Shown here in pieces: positions 1-12,112 of a stretch of 64,000 nucleotides of DNA (position 1 is the first letter of the stretch; every line of letters starts with the position of its first letter). The translations under genes were made by a program, and so were the position numbers. The notes beneath the pieces are model-generated. The model made no database searches and was not told where the DNA came from. It saw nothing but the letters and a program-made list of their open reading frames with translations. This DNA comes from Marsupella aquatica (taxonomy: Eukaryota; Marchantiophyta): positions 1,860,001 to 1,924,000 of the forward strand of contig OZ316895.1 of assembly GCA_973895155.1 (NCBI GenBank). Reading direction: 5' to 3'.

Positions 1-51
1 TAGTTCATGCCATGCATTTTAGAGCTTGATGAATTGTCTTCTCCGTCTCAG

Positions 52-3000
52 TATCGTACTTCAACCTGTGTTCGGGGCGTCCAAGAAATACTGGATCGCA
101 TTTGTAGCTCGATTCTTGCTCGGAGTCTTCAACGGTATGCTTGGGCCCCTCAAGGTGAGAATTGTTGCACCTAGTTGTTAGTTTCTGCATAGCTTGTTTA
201 GTCGTCCTAGAGTCTCGAGAACTCTCACATTCCGTCAATTCTCCTTCCTGTTATTTCATACTTTTGTCCGATTCGTAACCGTAGGAATTGGTGCAAGACG
301 GCTTTCTAATGTCAGCAATACCAACGGGTAGTCTTCCGCCCGAGAATCACGCGAAACGGCTTTCCAATCGGATGCGCAATATTTAGCAGAAGAGTCGTCC
401 GGGGACAAGATTGCTGGACATGCCTGGTATTGGATATTGAAAGTTCGCTGGATGGTTCTCATTTTTCAAAAACTCACATTGTTTTATTGGTTGGTGGCCG
501 GTTTCTTCAGGCGTATGCGTCGGAGATTTGTAGCCCAGAAAGTCAAGCATGGGGACTGAACGTCGTAAGTTTCCGTTCTTATTTCAACTATTAATATGGT
601 TTTGGAGGTTGCTAGAATAAGTGTATTGTGCATAAAATTCGGACCTGTAGAAATTAGAATGCCCTCGATCTATCCATTGGGAGCTTATCAATGAGACATT
701 CCTTTTTGTTCATGCGTATTATTGAGGGAAGCGAGAGATAATATTATAATTCTGTTGTGATCAATCTTGCAGGTTAGTACCAGTTGGAGTCTCGGTCTGA
801 TCGTTGGCCCAGCCCTGGGTGGTTTTCTTTCGAGGGTTTGTGTTTTCTACTGTCCATTATCTAAATACCGGTTACTAGTTGTGCTGAAGTTGATAATTGA
901 CGAAGAGTGTGTTTTTCAATTGGAATAATCAACTTGTCGAAAGAATTGAATCATATTGTGACTGCGAGTATTGGTAAACTCAATATGTTTGAATATAGTT
1001 CTGGGTAGTGGCAATTCCAGCACACTATGGCTGACAGATTGAAGGATTAATGTTACCTATGACTTCATATGACGAACATAGCGTTTTCTCTAAAGTTTTT
1101 GGGTCTTTATATCTGATCTTTGCTTTCTGATCTTTGCAGCCTGTCATTAATTATCCTGGAATTTTCAGCGAGGACTCCATATTTGCCTCGTAAGTCGCAT
1201 CTGATTTGCTCTCATCTATATATGTCGTTAGTTTTCCTGAATTTTTAGCTAGGACTCAATTAGCCTTAGAAGTAATGATATTTTACCCCACAATTTTGTG
1301 GCTGACTTAGTGGGGCCATGATGCCGTACAATGATTTGGTCTATAGTTCATGAGTTTCAGTTGTATTCTGAAGTTCTGAAGTTGAGACGTCGTTTTCAAC
1401 CAGTATGGTCTATCCTTCATGTTGTAGGCTTCAATAATTAAATAAATCCTTCACCTTCTTTGGCTGGACGAGGTTGGTGGCAGCTGTGACTTAAATAGAA
1501 GTATGTTTTTGCTACAATAATGACTTGGATGTTGAGTTTCTTCTTACACTTGATGAGGGAGTCCTCCTCACCTATCATCTCCTTGCCTGCCTCCGATATT
1601 GATCTGTGGTGTTGATGCAGGTATCCTTATCTACTCCCGTCTCTTGTCCAAGCCGGGTTTTCTGTCTTTGAGTTGGGGGTCGTGTATTACCTTCCAGTAT
1701 GTTTCTCCTCCTTTACTTTCTCGTTCTTGTTCTAAGATCATTGAGATGTATAGCGTAAGTACCCTACGAAGTAAATTTGCAAATTCTCTGCGATTGTGTT
1801 TCAGCAAAGCACAAAGCATTCCTCATCTTCAGTTGGGGGCAGCAAATTCTAAGGAAAATATATACGCAGGAAACTATCCACAAACATGGCGAGGAGAGCC
1901 CCCCTGATGTTGAGCAGACGTTGGTTGAGAGCGTAAAATCTGAGAAATCTTCTCTGTGGCGAAATTGGCCTCTGATGGCATCTGTGGCCTTCTACTGTGT
2001 TTGGTCGCTCCATGAAATATCATTCTCCGAGGTGCGTATGTTCAATGACTGTCAGATCCTGTATAATAGTGTCCGCTAGGAATTTTAGATAGAACAGTCG
2101 TATGGGTACATTTCGGCAGTTTTATTGACTTTGTAATCCGGGCGCTGGTTTGGCTGCCATGACACTACGACAAACCCTTGCGATTCTTGTTCCACGACTC
2201 TGTTCCAAATTTTGTTTTATGTAAATTGTCAATTCTTGTGTGCTGAGACGTGAAACTGCCTGAACTCGCAGATATTCGCAATGTGGTGTGTAAGCCCTAC
2301 GGAAACCGGGGGACTGGCCTTAAAGTCTTCAGACGTTGGGACAATCCTGGCCATATCAGGTGTGATTGCTGGACTCGCTGTTCGACAAACTCCTGATGCA
2401 AGATTATCCATTCGAGATAAGCATTGAAAGATGTGCCATTCTGATTTACCGAAAAGACTAGCGAAACAGAAACAGAACAATTGAACTAATCCACGGTTGC
2501 ATCCAGCTGGAGTATTGCTCACCTTTGTTTCCTGTCCTCGCACCATTCTAACACTCACCGTTTCTGCTGTTGTGTTGAGAAGGCTTCGGGATGCTTTGCG
2601 TCCAATTGGCTCTATTCCCCCCCCTATCTAAGCGCTTGGGCGCCATTTTGGCCACGCGTGCTCCAACGGTATGATATTCTTTTAGTGTCCTTTCTTCTGC
2701 AGTTTTCTACCGCACATTCCCCCTGCGTCCTTCTCTGCTCGATCTTGAAAGGTCCGAAAGCAAACATCTTGATGCTATATTGTGTGCGGATGCTTAACAG
2801 ATGTTGGTGATACCGGTTGTTGCATTATTCCCCCTCATGCCGTATCTTCACGGACATCTGCAATGGTTGTCTATCAACGTACTGGCGCTGCTGCGGAACA
2901 GCTCGAGTGTAAGTAATCGGTCACTGCTGTCTTTTATACAATCTGTTACATAAGCGAACACATTTCATACAGCAGATGAACGAATCAAGATGATTGCTAT

Positions 3001-3913
3001 CAGTGATTATCTTTCTACATTAATGGGCAGTATTGGCTTCCAGTAGCTTGGGTGTTGTGCTAACGTTTGTGATAGTAAATTACGCAGGCAATGGCAGTGA
3101 CGGCATCCTTTATGCTGGTGAATAACGCCGTGGTATGTAGAATTTAATTAGGCGGTCCCCCTTTTTCCGTGTTCCATTCTCAACTCTGTGTTATTTTGGA
3201 TTGCCGTTTAGTTTTTCCGAGGTTTTCGTGTTGACGTGGCGCTGGTTGAACTTTGCAGCCAACGGAACATCGCGGAGCTGCCAATGGAATTTCTCTCAGC
3301 TGTGTATCGGTTTTCAGAGCTATAGGACCTGCTGTGGGCGGTGCAGTGTACGTCACTGACGCCATGTGTATTGTCCCCACTATGTCTGTTGTAAAGTCAC
3401 AGAGCAAAGCTGCCCTTCCATGAAGTCCCGCCGTGTTGAGAAGATGCTCCTCATATTGTCTACTCGAAGTTTTGGACTGATTTCGCAGTATCCTTGTGTT
3501 TGGTTTCTTATGGAATTTTGATGTTTGTGCATTATTTTATGCAGTTTCGCTTGGAGCCAGAGTCGACGCAATGCAAAATTCCTTCCAGGTAATGTTTTCA
3601 TGGATTTATTCAGCGCAGTTCTCCATGCTGGTTCTGGAGCACGCCAATCCTTGTACAATACTGGAATCAATTTCTAATTGTTACCTGTCGGACATATTTG
3701 TTGTCGAAGATTGCACTACTAAACATCAACATTTCTTTTTACACTGCAGGTAGTCAGATTGTATTTGCCATGCTGGACTTAATTTGCGTGGCAGCTCTGT
3801 TCATAACGTTTCCACCCATTTTGCCGAAGCATCTCGACAAACCGTACTCCGAGTTCCATGCTGAAGAATGTCGCGAAGTCAAGGACAAGGAAAACATCCC
3901 TATCCTTCAATAG
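52..3913 (+). CDS. ZIFL: ZIFL-type major facilitator transporter, 5' end outside window
   Basis: This is a plant zinc-induced-facilitator-like MFS transporter, a multi-pass membrane carrier; relatives move organic ligands, metal chelates or ions across vacuolar or plasma membranes. Thirteen exons join in phase: 52-154, 511-564, 773-835, 1140-1189, 1621-1696, 1870-2031, 2272-2359, 2583-2668, 2801-2908, 3088-3132, 3259-3347, 3545-3588 and 3750-3913, ending in TAG. They encode about 376 residues. Family landmarks in order are the RFLLGVFNGMLGPLK helix segment, AYASEI, GLIVGPALGGFL, LPETIHKHG, NWPLMASV, the ANGIS helix, and FLPGSQIVFAMLD before a short charged tail. The first roughly 100 residues must lie upstream of base 1. 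Every exon is flanked by GT/AG and every phase matches, so the model is strong. The transported substrate cannot be read from the sequence. Confidence 0.9.
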
Positions 3914-5302
3914 TGTTCCACAATTTCTGGGTAAGGGCTGCAGTCATGAGGGGTTCCGTGCCTTGAATCGGGTCGTCTGGCGTTGGAGAGAGTTACACTC
4001 ATGCCAACTTGAGGATCTCAAGCTGTGCAGGCGAGGTGAATTTTGCAGACGAAGAATTGCACAAGTTTCGAGATAAAGTAGTTCAGCAGGCACTCCATTG
4101 ATCGTCGGTAACTATTTAGCGACAAATTCTTTCGAAAGGGTCTATGGTCGTAGAGGCTAATTCGACCAGAATGTGTCGAGTTGCCCATATTTTTGACACA
4201 AATTGATGAGAAGAGTAGAAAGTCTGAAATTATTGTAATTATGTGGACATCAGGTGGGAGAGAGTAACTGTCATAAATGTTCCATTGAGATGCTTTACTC
4301 CAACACTAAAACCCAAACCGAGAGCCGAAGCGAGCGTTTCACACCCACAAGGTGTTGAATTGTATTCCTACAAATTAATTATATGAAGAAAAGAATTGCC
4401 TCTACAAAGGTGTTACGTTCACATCGTCGTCTTCAAACTTCAAACATTTGGGTATACTAGCATCCTTTGCTCGTAATGCCAAATTCTAGGGAGAAACTCC
4501 AGTACATTTGACTTTTGAAAATTCTACTTTCCACACGATTCATTAAAGGATACATCGGTACCTGGAATGAATGTCAATTCACACAAAAGTTTCCCTCGTC
4601 AAACTTTGAGATTTCATCACTCAACAACAGCAATTTTATGACCAAGACTTGAGATAGCTTTATGGGCCAATTCCAAGGAGTGGGAAAGCACGGCCTCGGC
4701 AGTAAGAAATTTGGGTGTCGGGAGTCCCGAGAGCAACTCTACAGCTAGAGCAAGCTAAATTAATACTATTAAGGAAAGGATCACGGATGCTAGCTTGCAT
4801 CCATGGTTGCTTGGGAGATCGAACAGAGAGTTGGGGCAAGGGTTCAAAGACATGGAATGGACGTTGGGAGCGATGGCTTGCGGAAAACAGTAGGGTGGAA
4901 GTCCAGTTGTTGCATCACCCTCAGCTAGAGAAGGCTATATCCAGGGTGCCCAAAATGTTCCAAAGCTATAGGACGTCAACCCGCCCAACCTCCGCTTCTT
5001 CTCCCATGAGTCTTTAACCTCGTTTTCCCCAATTAGCGAGTCCATGTGTCGAAATCTTGTTCCCTGATTGCATTGCTCACCATCGCTAGGAAACTGCACA
5101 AAGCGGTATCATCAATCACTTCAATTTCAGAAACAACCGTACTAAAGCACTTTAGCAGTCATCAATGCCCGCTCGTCTCCGTCGACACTTGGCCGAGTGC
5201 GGCATGAAATATCATTTCATTATGTTGTGGTCACCGTTCTCGGAAATGTTGATAGTATCAACTTGTTGCCAAACAGTTTTGTCAAAGTTTCAGTGAATAC
5301 TT

Positions 5303-5399
5303 GAACGGAGTTAGACTGAGGGTATGTGTGGATTATTAGGTGATTGGAGAGTTAGGCGCTTCTAGCTCCGTGACACCTCCGAACGGAGTTAGACTGAGG
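5303..5399. repeat. short direct repeat pair
   Basis: A 19-base word, GAACGGAGTTAGACTGAGG, occurs at 5303 and again at 5381, 78 bases apart. No function is apparent. Confidence 0.6.
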
Positions 5400-6782
5400 A
5401 TTTGCGTGCTGTCTATGGAGAGATCCCGCCTATAGATATCAGCAAAAAGCATTTTCGGCCAGCTGTGATAGAACATGATCTTCATATGGTTGCCACCATC
5501 CAATCTCTAATTGATTATCTCCCAATGTCGGGTACTCTTATTTTACCAATGATAGTCAGTCCATGTACAAATGCGTGGTATTCCACTTCACCAGTGTCTG
5601 AAAAAGCTGACCGGGTGGTCTGCCTACTGACTCAGTGTCGAACAAGAGTGGCCAGACGGCCTCTGAAGGAATGCGTCCAGCAGTGGGCATGCAGATTACA
5701 GGCCATAAATCTCAGGGGGCTTACAGCAGGTCGATCGTTCAGTCGATGCCCAATGCAAGTTAGAGCTGCTCAGCCGTGCACTGGTGCACTCAGGGAGAGA
5801 CTATTCTGTGAATGTGAAAGTTAAGAGGAGACTGGCCTTTCCAAAGAGAAGGTGATTGGACGAGCTGCGGAGAAGCTGGCAACAAGGAGGACGAAGAAAA
5901 TGAGAATCTAGCGAACATCGAGGTGGAAAATTGAAGAATCTGATGGGTAGTTTTTTGTTGTAGATTTCTAGAGGGTCTGGCTGATGAATATATGCTAGAA
6001 TCTTGGTTGGTTATGAGCTATGAGTGAGATGGGTCAGATGGGTGAATCAGTTTTAAACCAGCAGTCTACAGATCCAACTAAAGTGGTGCTTTTGCGTAAG
6101 TCACCAACCCCTATTCACGTGAAGAACTGGTTGAGGATGTGAATTAACCTCGCGATTCCGGGGCTGACATATAATGTGCAGATGCATACTGATCACTCAG
6201 ATGATGGACGCATCGGATGGGATGGTATCAGCGGTGGTATGAGATGGGGTGGTATCGAAGGATGGATGTTAAGACGTGTGGATGGAGTTAGTATTTTGAA
6301 TGGGAGAGCTATATGCTGCCCTGGGATCGTCGACCTGTTCAGAACGTACGTGAACCCGATGCAGGCTGTGTTGGGTCCAATTCACACTGACCACCTTCAC
6401 AATTAATGTCAGCATTGTTTTATTTACGAAATCTTTGAAGTCCGGACGATACTCTTGAGAGCAGTCACACTTTTAGTTATAAATTAGATGACCGTTTGAT
6501 TCGAATTTAGACAGTTACTCAGGGTATACACAGCATTTGACACTACAGCAGGGAGCTACAATTTCTGTCATCCAGATAAGCCCTTGACATGGATAATGCA
6601 AATTCATACGAGGACATTGATTCTCTCGATTTATTTCGCAAGAGGGCATATTCTGTTTGTAGTTTTTTCCCGAGTCAGTGCCAAATTCATTCAGATGTTG
6701 TGTTCTATAAATCAATAAATTCTCTTTCCACAGCTTCCACTTCTACTTCCAGAATACAATTTTGAATTTTGGCGTCTGTATT

Positions 6783-6913
6783 GAGCTGGAATGGATAAAG
6801 TCGGCTCAAATTGGATCAATGCATTTTTGGAGTGGGGCGTCCCGAATTGAGCTGGAATGAATGAGCTGGACGGGCGGCCTTCCAGCTCAGCAGGAGGCCC
6901 TGATGAGCTGGAA
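6783..6913. repeat. GAGCTGGAA-word cluster
   Basis: The word GAGCTGGA recurs at 6783, 6849, 6863 and 6905, with one inverted copy (TCCAGCTC) near 6880. It looks like a small degenerate repeat. Confidence 0.4.
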
Positions 6914-7283
6914 ATAGACTGCATAAAACGACCGTCGAGCCTATAAAATGACGCCAACATTTTATAAGAAATAATCCCAGAAACTTTTAGTGAGTGTTCC
7001 AACTTCACTTTTAATTAGTAATTGCTCTTAGGAGAGGAGAAGAGATTACCGGTGTGGAACCATTTGTGCACGGGGCGTGCTATAGTCATAATCTGCTGTC
7101 CTGAAAAGTCGAGCAGGTAACTTCTTTCTGGGCAAGAGTTATGTACGCTAATGCAGGGAAGGGCTGGGGTTATAAATTGTAACCGGCTCCCGGAAATCAA
7201 TATTCAAAGAAGCTTTCTGGCTGCCGTCAGTCAATTTCTTTTCATATTTCGTACGCAAGATTACAGCCTAGTAACCCTGCGCC

Positions 7284-7288
7284 CAGAC
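7284..7288. repeat. target site duplication, left copy
   Basis: CAGAC directly precedes the TG end of the left LTR and is repeated at 13978-13982 directly after the CA end of the right LTR. Confidence 0.9.
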
Positions 7289-7633
7289 TGTAGAGCAAAG
7301 ACAACAATCGTAACGGCAAGCCCATGAACCATCCAACGCACAGTAGTCGACACAGAGAGATACGTGGTTCACCTCCACATGAGGCTGCGTCCACGGGAAC
7401 ACACGAGAGCTTTATTGCACTCTAGGCTGACCGGCCATACCAAGCATCCACAGTGCAAACTCTCCCTATCTCTCAACTAGCTCCGTAACAATGAGCCTGA
7501 GTTCCCACTCTCCAAGCAAACACCGCTTGGTTATAGAGTGTGCACAGCATGACTAACCTAACCAAGTCTGCAACTAAGGTTAGCCTTAATTACGGTACAG
7601 TCGTAACTCTAGACCTAAGAGTAAATCCTAACA
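7289..7633 (-). repeat. Copia 3' LTR
   Basis: This 345-bp repeat is bounded by TG and CA on the plus strand. It matches 13633-13977 at all but about 12 positions. Because the coding strand is minus, this is the downstream LTR, which would supply the polyadenylation signal. Confidence 0.95.
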
Positions 7634-7644
7634 ATCTCCCCTTT
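7634..7644 (-). promoter_or_regulatory. Copia polypurine tract
   Basis: On the minus strand AAAGGGGAGAT abuts the 3' LTR. This is the expected plus-strand DNA priming site for reverse transcription. Confidence 0.8.
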
Positions 7645-7824
7645 GACTCTGGTCTAGGGGAGGGTAAAGACTGCTACCAATATGATTGCTCAGCGGGAAA
7701 TTCTGGAAAGGAAAACCAAACCGATTTTCCCCTCTTTATACGGGAGTAGACTAGAACTAAGCCATAGCCTATACAAGGAATGAGCAAGAGCATATCTCAG
7801 TATCTACAAAAATGGTAAGTAACC

Positions 7825-10800
7825 CTACCTGTGAGGCATTTGCAAAACCTGCAACGCATCACGGTGTCTAGAAAAACTCTCCAAAGGAATCACTTTGGTA
7901 AAAGCGTCAGCCGGGTTGAGTTTACCGTCAATCTTGACTAGCTCAAACATATTATCAGACATAGCTTGCCTGATAAAATGGTACCTGACGTCAATGTGCT
8001 TCACTCTGCTGTCCATCACCTGGTTCACAGCAAGGTGGAGCGCACTCTGACTATCACAATGGAGCTTCACATTCCCCTATGGCAATCTCATCTCAGTGAT
8101 CAGTCTATCCAACCAAATCGCTTCCTTTGCTGCTTCCACTGCTGCAACATACTTCGCTTCTGCAAAGTAGACCTCCAACTTATGCATCCACCTCCCAGTG
8201 TGAACACATAACCTGTTGTTGACCTCCTTCGATCCAGATCCTGTGCATAGTCAGCATCTACATAGCCCATCAATGATCTAGCATTATCAGCATGTGCATC
8301 AAACAATAGACCATGATCCACGGTACCCTTCAAATACCGAATAATCCACTTCAATGCTTCCCAGTGTACCTTCCCTAGATTCGACATGTACCTGCTCACC
8401 TTGCCCATAGCCATGGCAAGATCAGGTCTAGTGCAAGTCATCAAATACATGAGACTCCCCACTGCCTTGTCATACGAAACCTTTGACATCAACCCCTTCT
8501 CAGTGTCATCCGTAGGACAGAACGCTGATGATAACTTGAAGTATGGAGCCAACGGGGTACTTACTGGCTTGCTATCCCCAATGTTGAACCTTGCAATTAC
8601 CTTCCTCGCATAACTGCTTTGCGTCAACCATAGCTTGCCAGCCTCCAAGTCCCTAGTGATCTCCATACCCAAAAGCCTCTTAGCTGGCCCTAAGTCCTTC
8701 ATCTTAAACTCTGCACTTAGCAGTGCCTTGAGCTTAACAATCTCAGACCTATCCTTGGCCGCAATAAGCATGTCATCCACATAAAGTACTAAAACAATGA
8801 ACCCAAAAATAACATTCTTCACCGGTTTAAGATACACACATGGGTCAAACACACTCCTGTGAAAGTCTTGTGCACAAATCCAATCATCAAACCGCTTATT
8901 CCACTATCTTGGTGACTACTTCAACCCGTACAAGGATCTCAGCAATCTGCAAACCAAATCCTCTTGCCCTTTCTTCACAAAACCTAGCGGCTATCTCATG
9001 AAGATCACCTCTTCCAAGGTGCCATAGAGGAAAGTTGTGACAACATCCATCTGATCTAGCAGCAGACCAAACATAACAACAAGCACACACAATAGCCGTA
9101 TTGTTGAGTACTTAGCAACTGGTGAGAAGACCTGATTGTAATCCACACCTTTTTCCTGTGTGAATCCCTTGGCTACCAACCTAGCCTTATAGACCTTCGA
9201 TCCACCTCCTGTGGACTGATCCTTCAGCTTGTATATCCACTTGCTGTCCCTCAGGCACCTTGACAAGCTCCCAAGTTTTGTTGTCCTTCAGTGACTGCAT
9301 CTCCGTTTGCATTGCTGCAGTCCACTCCTGCTTCTCCTTTGAAGCACTTGCTTCATGGAATGAAGAAGGTTCTCCTTCTTCCAAAATCAATGCATCACCC
9401 TCATCATCAGTAACAAATTCCTCCTCTTGCAACTGAGATGAATCAACCCACTGTCCATACTTCGGTGGAGCGCGTACAGTGCAGCCATATATTCTTCTAG
9501 CCGATGACTCCGGTTGATCTGCGTGTGCTGGTACAATTTGAAGCTCAGCAGCATCCACTTGCTGCTCACCAACATCAACAAACTCCTCTGGTTCCTCTGG
9601 CACAGGAACCAACTCCATAATTGGAGCAACTCTTTCTCTCCGGTCATGCACCTCATGACCAATCTCTCCCTCAATGAGATCCGGGATAGGAAATTTTCCT
9701 TTGTCAGTACGGGAGACCTGAGTATTCTCCCCCTCCTTCAATAATCTGGATTCATTGAAGGAAACATCCCTACCGATAACAAGCTTACAGGCAATAGGAT
9801 CCCATAACATATAAGCTTTCACACCACTCTGGTACACAAGAAAAACACATTTCTTGGAGGTAGGATCCAACTTGGTCCTAATCTGCTTCGGTGTGAGAGC
9901 ATATGCATCACTTCCAAAAACTATCAAGCCATGATAGTCTGCTTGCTGCTTATAGTGCATCTCAAACAGCGTTTTGAAATTGATAGCACTAGAAGGAGAC
10001 ATATTTACCAAATAAGCTGCGGTATTGACAGCTTCTGCCCAAAATTCTTGTGGTAAACCTGATTGGCTCAGCATACTCCGTGACCACTCTAATAGTGTTC
10101 AATTGAGCCTCTCAGCGACACCATTCTGCTGCGGAGTATAAACTGTGGTGAGATGGCGAGTTATCCCCTATTCTGAATAATACTCTTCAAATTCCACTAA
10201 AGTGTACTCCCTGCCGTTGTCTGACCTCAGATATTTCATCCTTGTATCCAAACACTTGACCGTGTTTTCAGTCTGATTCTCCATGTGGGCCTTCCACTTC
10301 TTAAAAATGGACAAGACATCAGACTTATGCGTCATTAAATAAATCCACACAAATCTTGAGTAATCGTCAATAAATGATACATAGTACAACTTTCCAGAGT
10401 GTGAGGGAGTCGGGGATGGACTCCACACGTCACTATGTATGTACTCAAGAACCACTTTGGAACGATGAGTTCCAACACCGAAAGCACGACAATGCTGCTT
10501 TCCAAGAATGCAGTGCTCACAGAACTCTAATTTACAAGATTCTAAATCAGAAATGAGTCCATTCTTCCGTAAGATAGCCAAACCCTTCTCACTCATGTGG
10601 CCTAGCCGTGAATGCCACAATTGAGTCATCTCCTCGTGAGACTTGGTTACATTGGCCTCTTCACATACAATATTGCCCTGCAACACATACAAATTTTTCT
10701 GTCTGCTCCCTTTCAAAATCACTGTCTCTCCCGACCTGACTTGAAGTTCACCATCAACAACGCTCCATTGATGACCATTTGAATCCAACACACCGAGTAA

Positions 10801-11013
10801 AATCAAATTCTTACGCATGCCAGGTACATATCTAACTCCGGACACTGTGCACACAGCGCCATCAAACATTTGAATCTTCACAGACCCAATACCCTCAATT
10901 TGACAGGAGTGATCATTTCCCATTAGAACTAAACCGTTTGAAACAGAGTAAGAACTGAAAAACTCACGAATGTAACAAATGTGAAAAGAGCAAGTACAAT
11001 CAAGAATCCACAT
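7825..11013 (-). pseudogene. Copia pol: protease, integrase, reverse transcriptase, RNase H (broken)
   Basis: Domains run from high to low coordinates. A protease region near 11010 reads WILDCTCSFH, so the catalytic D-S/T-G is not intact. A GAG-pre-integrase HHCC module reads WHSRLGH ... CEHCILGK. The integrase core has its Asp residues in HSDVW and RSDNGREY. The reverse transcriptase carries the YVDD active site near 8780, and a family-typical tail KLNPADAFTK ends at 7825. The frame is interrupted by TAG at 10168-10170, TGA at 10099-10101, and TAG at 8991-8993, 8916-8918 and 8904-8906. There is a frameshift near 9260 and a small deletion with frameshift near 8170 in RNase H. It is unmistakably copia pol and clearly inactive. 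Confidence 0.93.
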
Positions 11014-11058
11014 ATCATTTGCTCTCCTAGATGACGTGCATAGGGCATACCCCTGGCT

Positions 11059-12112
11059 TCATAATACATACTCATCATTGAGTAAATCAACATCTCCATC
11101 AGCCCTAGCCACATTTACCGATGAAGATTCAACTGCCTTTCCCTTATAGTCTCGCTTGAAGTGTCCAACCTGGTTGCAGTTCCAACATGTCACCTGCCTT
11201 CTATGAGGGGATTTGCCCCTGGACTTAGATCTGGATTTAGATCTAAACTGGGTTCTACGGTCCCCAGTTGGTCGCTGCATACTCCTCCCACGGTTAACAT
11301 TGAGGACAGCACTAGAGGATGAAGGTTGTGACATGATGTGCATCTTCTGTTGAAGATCATCACTAAGCAGAGAACTTATCACGTCATTGTATGAAATGGT
11401 ATCCCTATCACGATGCAACAACACTCGTGATAGGGACTGGTAAGATGGAGGCAATGAACTGAGAAGCTGCAGAGCCTTCGTCTCATCATTCAAAGTCTCC
11501 CCAAGGTTTTCCAAGTCAACGACCATGTCGTTGAAAGCATCCACATGCCCGTACACATGGTCCTGCAATTTTGTACCGGATTCCTTCATCCTGAAACTCA
11601 TCAGTTTGTAGGAAGTATAAAGCCGGTTCGACAACTCCTTGCGGTGATACTTGCTCTGCAATTCTGCAAACAAGGACATGCAATCCTTATGTGCACCCAA
11701 CTGCTTGATGATGGGAGGCATGAGATAGAGTATAATACATCACACTCCCTGCTCCTGCATGCGGTCCCCTTGTTTCTCATCAACATCGTCTTCACGAGGG
11801 CTCAGCAGTTGGCCCATCCCTGACGCATAGAGCACTCCCTTCACCTGCTTCTCCCAGAATAAGTAGTTAGAGCGCCCATCATACTTTGTCACTTCATACT
11901 TGGGTCCCCCAAGCTTGAATGTCCCTATCTTCTTCTTTGGTACTACCGTGAGCTCCGGTAGTAGAACAGCTTCCTCCACCACACGCCGCACCGATGATGG
12001 TACCGGTGTCACGTGCTCTTCCTCCTGATCCTCTCTCTGCCCCTCAAACTATTGCGGTGATCCTCGTGCTTCAAGTTCCACGTCTTCAAAAAAACTCCTC
12101 CGAATCACTCAT
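11059..12112 (-). pseudogene. Copia gag (broken)
   Basis: The probable ATG is at 12112 (MSDSEEFF...). The frame shifts within a T-run near 12090, meets TAG at 12049-12051, and shifts again near 11740. The body 11721-11059 is a copia-type gag with the region LLSSLPPSYQSL, a basic R/S-rich stretch, and a zinc knuckle CWNCNQVGHFKRDY. In that knuckle the last Cys of CX2CX4HX4C is Tyr. Gag would form the cytoplasmic particle and bind RNA; this copy is unlikely to do so. Confidence 0.88.

Larger units (their letters stand above)
3914..7283. other. spacer between the MFS gene and the Copia element
   Basis: The first few hundred bases are presumably the 3' UTR of the transporter. Beyond that I see only short unsupported reading frames (for example 4715-5017 and 5402-5824 on the plus strand) without recognisable domains or splice partners. 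Two short repeat clusters are listed separately. Confidence 0.5.

Noticed and set aside
3591-3652. Possible MFS exon reading FSWIYSAQ
   Set aside because: The real family segment is FAWSQSRRNAKFLPG in exon 3545-3588, which joins in phase to 3750; 3589-3749 is then intron.
9514-11823. Plus-strand open frames across the Copia element
   Set aside because: They are shadows of minus-strand gag/pol with no domain of their own.
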